This document shows positions 24,343-32,408 of a stretch of DNA of 53,363 nucleotides, piece by piece (the first letter of the stretch is position 1; every line of letters begins with the position of its first letter). The translations under genes and the position numbers were made by a program. The notes below the pieces were generated by a model that saw only the letters and a program-made list of their open reading frames with translations, made no database searches and was not told where the DNA came from. This DNA is from DATLGB01 sp038232275 (GTDB lineage Bacteria; Actinomycetota; Thermoleophilia; Solirubrobacterales; Solirubrobacteraceae): positions 1-53,363 of the forward strand of contig JBBSIC010000019.1 of the NCBI GenBank assembly GCA_038232275.1, written 5' to 3'.

Positions 24343-24735
24343 CTACGACGAGGCGTCCGGCTGCACAGCGATTGCCTCGATCGAGACGAGCAGGTCGAGG
24401 GGTAGCCGCACGTGGGCTGGGGCGGAGCGGGCCGGCGGCGGGTCGGGCATGTGCCGGGCGTAGACCGCGTTGAGCTGGGCGAAGTCCTCGACGTTGGTGT
24501 AGAAGATCGTCGTCTTGACCACGTCGGCCATGGACGCGCCGGCGTTGGCGAGCACGGCGGCAAGGTTGAGTAGTGCTTGTTCGGTCTGCGCTTCGATCCC
24601 GTCCGGGATCGTGCCAGTGGAGGGGTCGATTCCCGCCATGCCCGAGCAGAACACGAAACCGCCGGCGACGATCGCCTGGCTGTACGGCCCGAGCGCGGCT
24701 GGGGCTTGGTCGCTGGATACCGCCTGTCGGGTCAT
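24343..24735 (-). CDS. RidA family (YjgF/UK114) protein
   Basis: A 130-aa protein of the RidA superfamily, trimeric enamine/imine deaminases that detoxify reactive 2-aminoacrylate-type intermediates. Motifs: LGPYSQAIVAGGFVFCSGMA at the N-terminus, ASMADVVKTTIFYTNVEDFA in the middle. The catalytic Arg of canonical RidA (usually in a C-terminal R-V-EI-A context) lies where this protein reads APAHVRLPLDLLVSIEAIAV, so activity is plausible but the site is atypical. An AGAGGAG ribosome-binding site precedes the ATG. Confidence 0.88.
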   Translation of the reverse strand: MTRQAVSSDQAPAALGPYSQAIVAGGFVFCSGMAGIDPSTGTIPDGIEAQTEQALLNLAAVLANAGASMADVVKTTIFYTNVEDFAQLNAVYARHMPDPPPARSAPAHVRLPLDLLVSIEAIAVQPDASS

Positions 24736-25033
24736 CGCCTGCTCCTCTGGTGGTAGGTGGCCTCAGGTCGGGCCGATCCGGGATTCTGGGGTGCGGAACT
24801 GGGTGCTTGCGTTGAACTATGCATGCCGACGACGGCATGCGGGCTCGCGACCAGCTCCTGTTCGCGTGTAGGCGGCTTCGTTATCGAGACCGACAACGAG
24901 CGGCGTTCGTCGCCGACTTGTGCGACAGCCCCGCAGAGATCCGGCACTCGATGGCGGCTGGCGGCGATCGGAGGAGGCGCCGTCTCGCTTTCCATGCGCA
25001 TCGACACGGTGCCCGGCCTCGGGCGCGGGGATG
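24736..25033. other. Gap with no supported gene; one perfect hairpin
   Basis: I find no convincing coding frame here. A perfect hairpin, GCATGCCG / CGGCATGC with a 4-nt loop, lies at 24821-24840. It has no T-tract, so it is more likely a protein site or a relic than a terminator. Short frames on either strand have shadow-like composition. The region belongs to the decayed patch that continues to about 26640. Confidence 0.4.
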
Positions 25034-25462
25034 TCAGGCGGGTGAGAGCACCGAAACGCGGTGCTGCTGAGCGGCGTGGGCCAGGCGGTCATCGTAGGGC
25101 AAAATCGCGGCGAGGTCGCTGCCCAGCGCGAGCGCGCTGGCGAGATGGATGGCATCCAGCGTGCGTAGCGTGCGTAGCGCGGCGGGCGCCAGGTCGCTGG
25201 CGACTGCCAGTAGGCGGGAGGTCATCGACCTCGGCGAGCGCGCGAACGAGGTCTGTAGCGGTCTTGTCGACGACGCCGTCGCGCTGCTGATCGCGCGCTC
25301 GCAGTACGGCGCGTGCGAGCTCGACGCTGGTGAGCGTGCTCGTCGCAAGCCCAGCCCAGGCGGCGAGTCCGCGCTCGACAGCTTCGCTTTCGGCTCACGG
25401 ACGGCGACCTTCACGAGGGCAGACGTATCGACGTACAGAACGCTGCCCGCTGGGTCAGCCAC
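25034..25462 (-). pseudogene. VapC-type PIN toxin with two frameshifts
   Basis: The ends are clear PIN domain: VLYVDTSALVKVAVREPKA at the start, and TLDAIHLASALALGSDLAAI plus PYDDRLAHAA at the end. The middle of the open frame (about 25385 to 25205) is nonsense (RARSPASSSHAPYCER). A neighbouring minus frame over the same bases reads EAVERGLAAWAGLATSTLTS and VELARAVLRARDQQRDGVVD, the expected central PIN sequence with its acidic residue. So two compensating indels displace the middle third. A 6-bp duplication (RTLRTL) is also present. Probably inactive, unless these are sequence errors. Confidence 0.8.
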
Positions 25463-25643
25463 GTTCGCCGCGCTGCTCGGCGACCGCCTGTGAGCCGGCT
25501 GTCGTCACCGGACCCTGCAGCGGACCGCGAGCGGCGAGCACGTCGCTGAGCTTCCGCTCCGGAAGCCGCACGATCCCCGTCAGCGCGAGACGCTCCAGCG
25601 CGCTGGGGTCATCGTCGTGTCGCGTTCGAGAGGACCGAGCCAC
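25455..25643 (-). CDS. Small VapB-like antitoxin
   Basis: A 62-aa protein overlapping the start of the PIN toxin gene by 8 nt (GTGGCTGA), the usual antitoxin-toxin coupling. The segment ALERLALTGIVRLPERKLSD resembles the C-terminal toxin-binding part of VapB/Phd-type antitoxins. The DNA-binding N-terminus is short or missing. Start GTG 25643 is backed by a TACCCT box 6 nt upstream (25650-25655). Confidence 0.5.
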   Translation of the reverse strand: MARSSRTRHDDDPSALERLALTGIVRLPERKLSDVLAARGPLQGPVTTAGSQAVAEQRGERG

Positions 25644-25649
25644 CGGGTC

Positions 25650-25655
25650 AGGGTA
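25650..25655 (-). promoter_or_regulatory. Leaderless -10 box for the antitoxin
   Basis: TACCCT on the minus strand, 6 nt from the GTG at 25643. Confidence 0.35.
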
Positions 25656-25751
25656 CCGCCAATCGAGGCGCGAAGAGGCGAGGTCGTCCGTGCTGCTGGA
25701 CGCTGCTGGTCGTCGTCGCTCGCCGGCAACGTTGCCTGGTGATCACTGTGG

Positions 25752-26201
25752 CCGACGCCACGCAACAAGGGCCTGCGCTATCCGGCCGACCCGCCCAGCG
25801 TCGAGGAGATCGTCGCCGTCATGGGACAGGCCGGGACCGGACCGGAGGGCGTTCGTCTGCGCGGACTCGTCGTCGTGCTATGCCGCGCCGGGCTGTGCAT
25901 CAGCGAAGCACTCGCGCGGATCGAGAGCGATCTGGACCCGTCGCGCGGCGCGATCCTCGTACGCCACGGCAAGGGCGGCAAACGCCGCGAAGTCGGCATG
26001 GACCATTGGGGCTGGGAACAGCTACAACCCTGGCCCGACCTGCGCATCACGATGCCCATCGGGGCACTGTTCTGTGTCATTCACGGCCGCATCTGCGGCC
26101 CTCAAAGCAGGCCAAGCGCGGGGCTACCTCCCGAACCAGCGCTTCCTCGGCGCAGGCGCCGCAGCACGCTGGCGTGCCTCGTCACGAGCATTCTGAAGTA
26201 G
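25752..26201 (+). pseudogene. Tyrosine recombinase (integrase) N-terminal fragment
   Basis: The frame reads PRNKGLRYPADPPSVEEIVA, then VRLRGLVVVLCRAGLCISEA (the box I region containing the first catalytic Arg is normally R[IV]SEAL; here the Arg is Cys), SRGAILVRHGKGGKRREVGM (the conserved Lys strand) and GALFCVIHGRICG. The catalytic C-terminal half with the HxxR and Tyr motifs is absent: after ~26090 the sequence changes to a different gene on the minus strand. There is no start codon where one is expected (ACG precedes PRNKG). A relic of a mobile element. Confidence 0.75.
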
Positions 26202-26435
26202 AGCCCAGGGACCAGCCATATGGGACATCAGGGTGCCGATGGGCGTCTCGAAGCCATCCACTCCCCAACCGTATTCCTTGCAGCGCTTGTAGGTCCAGTC
26301 GAGGATCTCGAAGGATTCGAGGTCGATCCCGCAGTACCCGGTCCGTTTGATCTGTTCGGCGGTCCGCCACGGCACCCAGGCCGGGCAGGTCACTAGAAGA
26401 TCAGGACGCGAAGCGGATGGGGTTGTCCCCACCAC
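26124..26435 (-). CDS. Hypothetical protein or fragment
   Basis: Up to 103 aa with natural-looking composition: AWVPWRTAEQIKRTGYCGID, LESFEILDWTYKRCKEYGWG, VDGFETPIGTLMSHMAGPWA, then a basic tail. I do not recognise it. It overlaps the 3' end of the integrase relic in antisense and has no promoter or ribosome-binding site at the putative GTG 26435, so it may be the 3' end of a gene that lost its start. Confidence 0.4.
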   Translation of the reverse strand: MVGTTPSASRPDLLVTCPAWVPWRTAEQIKRTGYCGIDLESFEILDWTYKRCKEYGWGVDGFETPIGTLMSHMAGPWALLQNARDEARQRAAAPAPRKRWFGR

Positions 26436-26641
26436 GGACGAGTGCGGGCCGCCTCGTCTGGGGTGATCGCCGGCGAGCTGGCGAGCCGAGCCTCCCGACC
26501 TTGCGGGTCAAATGCGCCTGAAACGTCGGGCACCGACCAAGACAGGCGTGGCGCCCTATGCCCTCGCTCCGTCGGAAGACTCGGCATTTGCGAGAGTCAC
26601 GCTGACGCACCGATTCATCCGGCCGGCGGCCTATGGCCGGG
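26436..26641. other. Gap with nothing recognisable
   Basis: No convincing frame, promoter or repeat. Its lower GC compared with flanking genes is consistent with the decayed patch to its left. Confidence 0.4.
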
Positions 26642-27703
26642 CTACTCGTACAGCGTGAACGCCGCGAGGATCGCGTAGGTCGCGATCAGCGCCCAGCCCT
26701 CGAACGCCGAGGCCTCGCCGTCGCCGGTGACCTGCCAGACGGAGATCGCGGTAAGGAACAACGCGCCGACGTAGACCGGCCGCAGGTCGAACGTCAGGTG
26801 GTGCGCGAAGGCGAGCGAGACGAGGATCAGGGCGGGGAACAGCAACGCCGCGATCTGCGCGACGGAGTTCTTCACGACGGAGATCGCGAGATCGCTCTGG
26901 CCCTTGGCGGCCAGCACCAGGCCCGCGACGTTCTCGACGGCGTTGCCGGCGATGGCGACGATCACCAGGCCGGCGAACTGCTGGGAGATGCCGAGCTGCT
27001 CGATCGAGGGCGTCAGCGCGGTGACGAACCAGTCCGAGACGAAGGCCGCGCCCGCGCCACCGAGCCCGAGCAGCGTCAGCGCCACGGGCAGCCCCAGCCC
27101 GGCGTGCGCGGGCTCGCCGCCGCGCTCGCCCGCGGAGCCGCGCAGGTAGCCGACGAGCCAGGCCCCGTAGACGAGGAGGATGAGGCCCGCGGCGATCGCC
27201 GAGACCTCCCCGATGTGGCGGCTCGCCGGGTCGTTCGAGGCGGCCGAGAGGCCGACCAGCACGATGATGAAGCTCGCCAGCAGCAGCAGGGTCGCGGTGT
27301 CGTTGGGCAGGCGGGGCTGGAAGCGCATGACGCCGCCGGCGGACTGGCGGGCGCCGACGACGATCACCGCGCCGAGGACGAGCAGCGCGTTGGCGAAGAT
27401 CGAGCCGATGATCGAGAACTGCGCCACGATCACCTCGCCCTTGGAGAGCGCGAAGATGACCACGAAGAACTCCGGCAGGTTGCCGAACGTCGACTGCAGG
27501 ACGCCGGTGACCGCGGGGCCGAAGCGCTCGCCCACCTGCTCGGTGGCGAACGAGACGACCCACGCCAGGCCGGCGAGCGCGCCCGTGGCGACGAGGAAGG
27601 TCGCGAGCGCGGCCGCCCCGGCGAAGTGCATCGCCCCCGCCGCCGCCGTCAGGACGGCGACGAGCGCGAGCAGGATCCGCTGGCGGCCGGTCACGCGCGT
27701 CAT
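26642..27703 (-). CDS. Ca2+/H+ antiporter (CaCA superfamily, Cax type)
   Basis: A 353-aa membrane exchanger expelling Ca2+ against protons. Eleven hydrophobic segments are visible. Both alpha-repeats carry the signature glutamate: VLQSTFGNLPEFFVVIFALS in the first half and VIVAIAGNAVENVAGLVLAA in the second. Length is typical. The start ATG 27703 is only ~20 bp from the divergent M14 peptidase start. Confidence 0.94.
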   Translation of the reverse strand: MTRVTGRQRILLALVAVLTAAAGAMHFAGAAALATFLVATGALAGLAWVVSFATEQVGERFGPAVTGVLQSTFGNLPEFFVVIFALSKGEVIVAQFSIIGSIFANALLVLGAVIVVGARQSAGGVMRFQPRLPNDTATLLLLASFIIVLVGLSAASNDPASRHIGEVSAIAAGLILLVYGAWLVGYLRGSAGERGGEPAHAGLGLPVALTLLGLGGAGAAFVSDWFVTALTPSIEQLGISQQFAGLVIVAIAGNAVENVAGLVLAAKGQSDLAISVVKNSVAQIAALLFPALILVSLAFAHHLTFDLRPVYVGALFLTAISVWQVTGDGEASAFEGWALIATYAILAAFTLYE

Positions 27704-27723
27704 GGTGCCATGCTGGGCGCCGC

Positions 27724-29511
27724 ATGCCGTGCCTCCCCGCCCTGCTCGCCGCCGCCGCGCTCGCCGCGCCGGCCCCGTGCCCGTCCGTCGTGCAGGTGCG
27801 CGTGGACGGGCCGGCGCAGGTCCGCCGCCTCGCCGGGCTCGGGCTCGACCTCGGGGACACGGTCCACGGCGGCCGCGTGGCGGCCGTCCTGCACAGCGCG
27901 CGCGACGCCCGGCGCCTGCGCCGCGCGGGCCTGGCCTTCACGCCCGCGCCGGCCGCCCGCGCGGCCGCGACGACCGGCGTGCTGCCGAGCGGTCGCACCG
28001 GCTACCGGCGGCTCGCCGACTACCAGGCCGATCTGGCGCGGCTGGCCGCCGAGCACCCCGCGCTGGTGCGCCGCGTGACGCTGCCCGGCAGCTCGGTCCA
28101 GGGCCGCCCGCTCGAGGGCGTGGAGATCGCGACCGACGTCAACCGCACCGACGATGGCCGCCCGACCCACGTCGAGCTCGGGCTGCACCACGCGCGCGAG
28201 TGGAGCTCCGGCGAGGTGGTGATGGAGCTCGGCTTCGACCTCGTCGCGGGCTACGGCTCTGACCCGCGCATCACCCGGCTGGTCAGCGGCGAGCGGACCT
28301 TCTTGTTTCCCGTCATCAACCCGGACGGCCTCGTGGCCAGCCAGACCGTCGCGCCCTACCAGCGCAAGAACCTCGCGGGCGTCGACCTCAACCGCAACTA
28401 CGGCGCCTTCTGGGGCGGGCCGGGGGCGAGCGACTCGCGGCAGTCGGAGACCTACCGCGGCCCGGCCCCGTTCTCCGAGCCCGAGAGCTCCGCGGTGCGC
28501 GCCTGGAGCTCGGCGCACCAGGTCATGGTGCTGAACTCCAACCACAACTTCGCCGGCGACGTGCTCTACCAGCCGGGCTTCAGCCGCGCGGACGAGCCGG
28601 GCCTGCCCCGCGGGACGACGCTGCCGGGCTCGGCGCGGTTTGTCGCCGTCGCGGAGCGGATGGCCGGGGCGGCGGGCTACCGCGCGGGTCCCGCGTACAG
28701 CCTCTACGACGCGACGGGCGCGACCGAGGACTGGAACTACTTCAACCAGTACACGTTCGGCTACACGACCGAGGTGGGCTACGACGACTTCCATCCCGAC
28801 TACCAGGACGCGGTGGTCGACCAGTACCTCGGGACCGTCGCCGGGCCGCTGGACGCCCAGGCCGGGCGCGCGCCATCGCAGGGCGTGCGCGAGGCGCTGC
28901 TGCAGGCGGGCGAGGCCGCGCTCGACCCGCGCGACCACGCGGTCATCCGCGGCGTCGCGCCTCCCGGCCGGACGCTGACGCTGTCGAAGTCCTTTGAGAG
29001 CTCCACGGCCTACGTCCTCACCGGAACGGACTCCGGCGCCGCGGCGCAGGGCGTGGCCGGGCAGCTGCCCGAGCACCTCTCCAGCACGCTCACGGTCCCG
29101 GCCTCCGGCGTCTACGTCTGGCACGTCAACCCGTCCACGCGGCCGCTGGAGCAGCTGGCCGGCCGGACCGAGGCATGGATGCTCGAGTGCGGGCCGACGC
29201 GGCGCCGCGTGATCGTCGGGCTGGGCGGCGCGCGGACCGAGGACCTCGCCTGCGGCGCGACGCAACCGCTGCGGATCAAAGTCGCCCGCCGGCGCGGTCG
29301 CGCGGTCGCCGTCCACCTCGCCGTCCGCGGCGGCGCGGTTCTCAGGCGGGTCCGCGCGACCCTCGGCGGCTCCACGCTGCGGCGCGCGCGGGTGCGCGGC
29401 CGCGCCCGGCTCGTGCTGCGCCCGAGGACCCGGTCGGCGCGCGCGCTGCGGGTGACGGCGATCGCCGAGTCCGGCCGGGCGGTCGCCGCCTCGCGCCGGC
29501 TCGCGCGGTGA
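27724..29511 (+). CDS. Secreted M14 family zinc carboxypeptidase
   Basis: A 595-aa exported metallopeptidase. A signal peptide (LPALLAAAALAAPAPC) and a pro-region precede the catalytic domain from about residue 95. Zinc ligands are in LGLHHAREWSSGE (HxxE) and a later His in LNSNHNFAGD; substrate-binding residues in NPDG and VDLNRNYGAFWGG; the catalytic Glu in YTTEVGYDDF. About 200 C-terminal residues form Ig-like or stalk domains with a very Arg-rich end. It removes C-terminal residues from peptides outside the cell. Confidence 0.92.
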   Translation: MPCLPALLAAAALAAPAPCPSVVQVRVDGPAQVRRLAGLGLDLGDTVHGGRVAAVLHSARDARRLRRAGLAFTPAPAARAAATTGVLPSGRTGYRRLADYQADLARLAAEHPALVRRVTLPGSSVQGRPLEGVEIATDVNRTDDGRPTHVELGLHHAREWSSGEVVMELGFDLVAGYGSDPRITRLVSGERTFLFPVINPDGLVASQTVAPYQRKNLAGVDLNRNYGAFWGGPGASDSRQSETYRGPAPFSEPESSAVRAWSSAHQVMVLNSNHNFAGDVLYQPGFSRADEPGLPRGTTLPGSARFVAVAERMAGAAGYRAGPAYSLYDATGATEDWNYFNQYTFGYTTEVGYDDFHPDYQDAVVDQYLGTVAGPLDAQAGRAPSQGVREALLQAGEAALDPRDHAVIRGVAPPGRTLTLSKSFESSTAYVLTGTDSGAAAQGVAGQLPEHLSSTLTVPASGVYVWHVNPSTRPLEQLAGRTEAWMLECGPTRRRVIVGLGGARTEDLACGATQPLRIKVARRRGRAVAVHLAVRGGAVLRRVRATLGGSTLRRARVRGRARLVLRPRTRSARALRVTAIAESGRAVAASRRLAR

Positions 29512-29568
29512 GGGTGAATGACGTTGCCCGGGTAAGGTCGCTCAGGAGGATCGAGTGAGGAGAGATAC

Positions 29569-31062
29569 GTGCGGCAGTTGACCAGTCTTGATGCGCAGTT
29601 CCTGGCGCTGGAGTCGTCGCGGACCTACGGGCACGTCGGCGCGCTCGCCCTGTTCGACCCGTCGACGGCTCCTGGAGGGAGGGTGACCTCGGAGGACCTC
29701 GGCCGCGTCGTCGCCGGCCGCATCGACCAGTTGCCGCCGTTTCACCAGCGGCTCGTCGAGGTCCCCTTCGGCCTCGACCACCCGTACTGGATCGAGGACC
29801 CGGACTTCGACCTGGACTTTCACATCCGCGACACCGCGGTGCCGCCGCCGGGCGACGACCGCCAGCTCGCTGAGACGGTCGCGCGGATCTTCGCCCGCCC
29901 GCTGGATCGCAAGCGCCCGCTGTGGGAGCTCTACCTGATCCACGGGATCGAGGGCGGCAAGCTCGGCATGCTCACCAAGGTCCACCACGCCGCGGTGGAC
30001 GGGGTCTCGGGCGCGGAGATCCTCGGCGTGCTGTTCGACCTCGATCCCGACACTCCCGCCGACGACGGCAACCCCGACGACTGGCGGCCCGAGCGGGTCC
30101 CGTCGGACCTCGAGATGCTCGGCCGCGGCCTGCTCGGCATCCCCATGCAGCCTGTGCGCGCGCTGCGCTCGCTGCCGGCGGCGATCCCGGCCCTGCCGAA
30201 CTTCCCGGGCTCGGCGCTCGTCCCGGGGATGCCGCTCCTGGCGCGGGCGCGGGCGGAGGCGCAGAGGCTGCTGGTCGGCACCGAGCAGGACACCGAGCTG
30301 TTCGACGTGCGCGCCGCGCGGGCGCCCAGAACGCGCTTCAACGCCCGGGTGAGCCCGCACCGGCGCTTCTGTTTCGGCACCGTGGCGCTGGCCGACATCA
30401 AGGCGCTCAAGGACGAGCTCTCGATCAAGGTCAACGACGTCGTCGTGGCGCTGTGCGCGACCGCCGTGCGCAACTGGATGCTCGAGCGTGGCGAGCTGCC
30501 CGACGAGCCGCTCGTCGCTCTCGTGCCCGTCTCGCTGCGCACGGACGCGGAGCGCGGCACCTTCGGCAACAAGGTGACCGGGATGATCCTGCCGATCCCG
30601 ACCGACGTCGCCGACCCGCGCCGGCGCCTGCTGCGCGCGCACGAGATCCTGATGCGCGCCAAGGGCCAGACGCAGGGGCTGCCGGCCAGCCTGATGACCG
30701 ACGTCTCGAACTTCCTCCCGCCCGCGCTGTTCAACCGGGCGTCGCGGCTGGCGCTCCAGCTCACCGCCAGCGCCCGGCCGGTGCTGAACGTCGTGATCTC
30801 CAACGTGCCGGGCCCGTCCGTGCCGCTGTACTGCGCCGGCGCGCGGATGCTCGCGCACTACCCGGTGTCCGTCGTGACCGACGGCGTCGGCCTCAACATC
30901 ACGGTTATGAGTTACGAGGACCGCGTCGACTTCGGGATCATCGTCGACCGCGACATGGTCGACGACGCCTGGACCTTCATGGACTCCACGCGGGGCGCGC
31001 TCGACGAGCTGGTGGAGGCCATCCTCGGCCCGAAGCGCGACCGGGAGCCGGCGCCGGCCTGA
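29569..31062 (+). CDS. Wax ester synthase / diacylglycerol acyltransferase (WS/DGAT)
   Basis: A 497-aa acyltransferase making triacylglycerol or wax esters from acyl-CoA. The catalytic motif HHxxxDG is intact (TKVHHAAVDGVSG, ~residue 143). Other family features are LTSLDAQFLALE at the N-terminus, RPLWELYLIHG and the C-terminal VVISNVPGPSVPLYCAGA. A GAGGAGAG ribosome-binding site lies 5-6 nt before the GTG start, and TTGCCC/TAAGGT upstream may be its promoter. It links to the alkane and fatty-acid genes as the storage end of lipid metabolism. Confidence 0.96.
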   Translation: MRQLTSLDAQFLALESSRTYGHVGALALFDPSTAPGGRVTSEDLGRVVAGRIDQLPPFHQRLVEVPFGLDHPYWIEDPDFDLDFHIRDTAVPPPGDDRQLAETVARIFARPLDRKRPLWELYLIHGIEGGKLGMLTKVHHAAVDGVSGAEILGVLFDLDPDTPADDGNPDDWRPERVPSDLEMLGRGLLGIPMQPVRALRSLPAAIPALPNFPGSALVPGMPLLARARAEAQRLLVGTEQDTELFDVRAARAPRTRFNARVSPHRRFCFGTVALADIKALKDELSIKVNDVVVALCATAVRNWMLERGELPDEPLVALVPVSLRTDAERGTFGNKVTGMILPIPTDVADPRRRLLRAHEILMRAKGQTQGLPASLMTDVSNFLPPALFNRASRLALQLTASARPVLNVVISNVPGPSVPLYCAGARMLAHYPVSVVTDGVGLNITVMSYEDRVDFGIIVDRDMVDDAWTFMDSTRGALDELVEAILGPKRDREPAPA

Positions 31063-31377
31063 TCACCTCCCGGCGACCGCGGCGACGTACGTCGCGACGG
31101 CGTCGGCCTGCGCGCCCGCGAGCAGCCCGCTGGGCATCGCGCCCGGGCCGCTCATCAGCGCGGCCAGGACCCGGGCCTTGCTGGGCTTGCGGTCGTCGAG
31201 GTTCGGGCCGAAGGTGCCGCTCGTGCGCGCGTCGGCGAGCGTGTGGCAGGAGCCGCAGGTCCCGGCGAACTGCGCGCGGGCGCTTGTGGCCTTGCGAGTG
31301 CCGTCGCTGCCGCCCGCGCCCGAGCCGCAGCCGGCGAGCGCGATCAGCAGGATGGCGGGCGACACGAGGCGGCGCAT
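31063..31377 (-). CDS. Lipoprotein c-type cytochrome
   Basis: A 104-aa exported monohaem cytochrome. Signal and lipobox: SPAILLIALAGC. The haem motif is CGSCH, with a downstream Met in SGPGAMPSGLL as the likely sixth ligand and a class I-type C-terminal helix (QADAVATYVAAVAG). Residues GTFGPNLDD are typical of small cytochrome c subunits. No oxidase genes are adjacent. Start ATG 31377 has TATCCT 6 nt upstream. Confidence 0.9.
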   Translation of the reverse strand: MRRLVSPAILLIALAGCGSGAGGSDGTRKATSARAQFAGTCGSCHTLADARTSGTFGPNLDDRKPSKARVLAALMSGPGAMPSGLLAGAQADAVATYVAAVAGR

Positions 31378-31383
31378 GGGGTG

Positions 31384-31393
31384 AGGATACGAT
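31384..31393. promoter_or_regulatory. Two overlapping divergent -10 boxes
   Basis: On the minus strand TATCCT (31384-31389) is 6 nt from the cytochrome ATG. On the plus strand TACGAT (31388-31393) is 9 nt from the methyltransferase ATG. The boxes share two base pairs, so polymerase can serve only one gene at a time. Confidence 0.5.
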
Positions 31394-31402
31394 CGCGCCC
31401 CG

Positions 31403-32038
31403 ATGCGGCCTGTAGCTGATCTCGTCGACCGTCCCGTCACGGTCGCCGGCCGCACGCTCGAGCTGCTCGTGCCGCGCGACGCCGAGGCGCTGCTCGACGA
31501 GGACGCCTTCGAACACGAGGAGTACCTGCCCTACTGGGCGGAGCTGTGGCCGAGCGCGCTCGCGCTGGCGGAGGCGGTCGGCGCGGCGCGACCGGCCGGC
31601 CGCGTGCTCGAGCTGGGCTTCGGGCTCGGCGTCCCGTCGCTCGTCGCCGCCCTCGGCGGGGCCGACGCGCTGGCCGCGGACTGGTCACCCGAGGCGGTCG
31701 CGCTGCTGCCGCGCAACGCCGAGCGCGCCGGCGCGCGGCTGATGGTGCGCCGCTGGAGCTGGACGGCTCCGGCGGCGGACCTCGGTCCGCCGTGGCCGCT
31801 GGTGATCGCCGCCGACGTGCTCTACGAGCGCCGCAACGGCCCGCAGCTGCTCGACGCCCTCGCGGGGCTCGTCGCGCCGGGCGGGGAGGCGTGGATCGCC
31901 GATCCGGGGCGGGTCGCCGCGGGCGCCTTCCTCGTCCAGGCCGCGCAGCGCTGGCGGCTCGGCGCCGTCGCGCACGGCGGGCCGGCGAACGTCACCATCC
32001 ATCGCCTCGTCAGAAGAGCCTCCGGGCGGAGCGGTTGA
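31403..32038 (+). CDS. Class I SAM-dependent methyltransferase (METTL16/lysine-MTase-like family)
   Basis: A 211-aa methyltransferase. Motif I is VLELGFGLGVPSLVAA, with an acidic motif II (ALAADWSPEA) and a motif IV-like VIAADVLYERRN. The N-terminal segment EEYLPYWAELWPSALALAE is typical of the methyltransf_16 (nicotinamide/lysine methyltransferase-like) family, suggesting a protein or small-molecule substrate. It overlaps the end of the convergent DUF6636 gene by 29 bp. Confidence 0.88.
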   Translation: MRPVADLVDRPVTVAGRTLELLVPRDAEALLDEDAFEHEEYLPYWAELWPSALALAEAVGAARPAGRVLELGFGLGVPSLVAALGGADALAADWSPEAVALLPRNAERAGARLMVRRWSWTAPAADLGPPWPLVIAADVLYERRNGPQLLDALAGLVAPGGEAWIADPGRVAAGAFLVQAAQRWRLGAVAHGGPANVTIHRLVRRASGRSG

Positions 32039-32408
32039 GCTTGAAGCCGTGGCCGGACCGGTTGCGGCAGCGCAGCCCGCTCGTCCGCGACTTGCAGCGG
32101 ATGCCGCCGTACCTGAACGTCTTGCCGTAGGCGAGCACGCGCGCGGTCGGTGAGCTGACGGCGTCGCTGACGCAGGCGCGGCGGGCCTTGCCCCGGGCGC
32201 TCACGGCGTAGGAGGAGCCGTAGTCGAACTCGCACGAGGCGGGCTTGGGCTTCCGGGGGTTGTCCTGCGAGCGGATGTCGCAGCGCAGGCTCGCCGGATG
32301 GTCCTTCTGCTTGAAGTACCCCCAGGCGATGTTCCTGGAGGGCGTCTGGAACTGCGGCAGCGCCAGCCCGAGCAGCGCCGCGGCCAGCAGCAGCGCGGGC
32401 CTACGGCT
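32010..32408 (-). CDS. DUF6636-like secreted protein without a canonical start
   Basis: The open frame encodes a small exported Cys-containing protein. A signal-like segment (RRPALLLAAALLGLALPQFQ) leads into TPSRNIAWGYF, LRCDIRSQDN, KPASCEFDYGSSYAVSARGK, and a family-typical end: VLAYGKTFRYGGIRCKSRTS then GLRCRNRSGHGFKLNRS. Paired Cys suggest disulfides. Between the in-frame TGA at 32409-32411 and GTG 32204 there is no ATG/GTG/TTG, yet the signal peptide lies there. A CTG start (for example 32393) or a sequence error is needed. It directly follows the sigma-like gene. Confidence 0.65.
   Translation of the reverse strand, partial: SRRPALLLAAALLGLALPQFQTPSRNIAWGYFKQKDHPASLRCDIRSQDNPRKPKPASCEFDYGSSYAVSARGKARRACVSDAVSSPTARVLAYGKTFRYGGIRCKSRTSGLRCRNRSGHGFKLNRSARRLF

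Noticed and set aside
24821..24840. Hairpin as an intrinsic terminator
   Set aside because: The 8-bp stem is perfect but there is no T-run, and no gene ends directly upstream of it.
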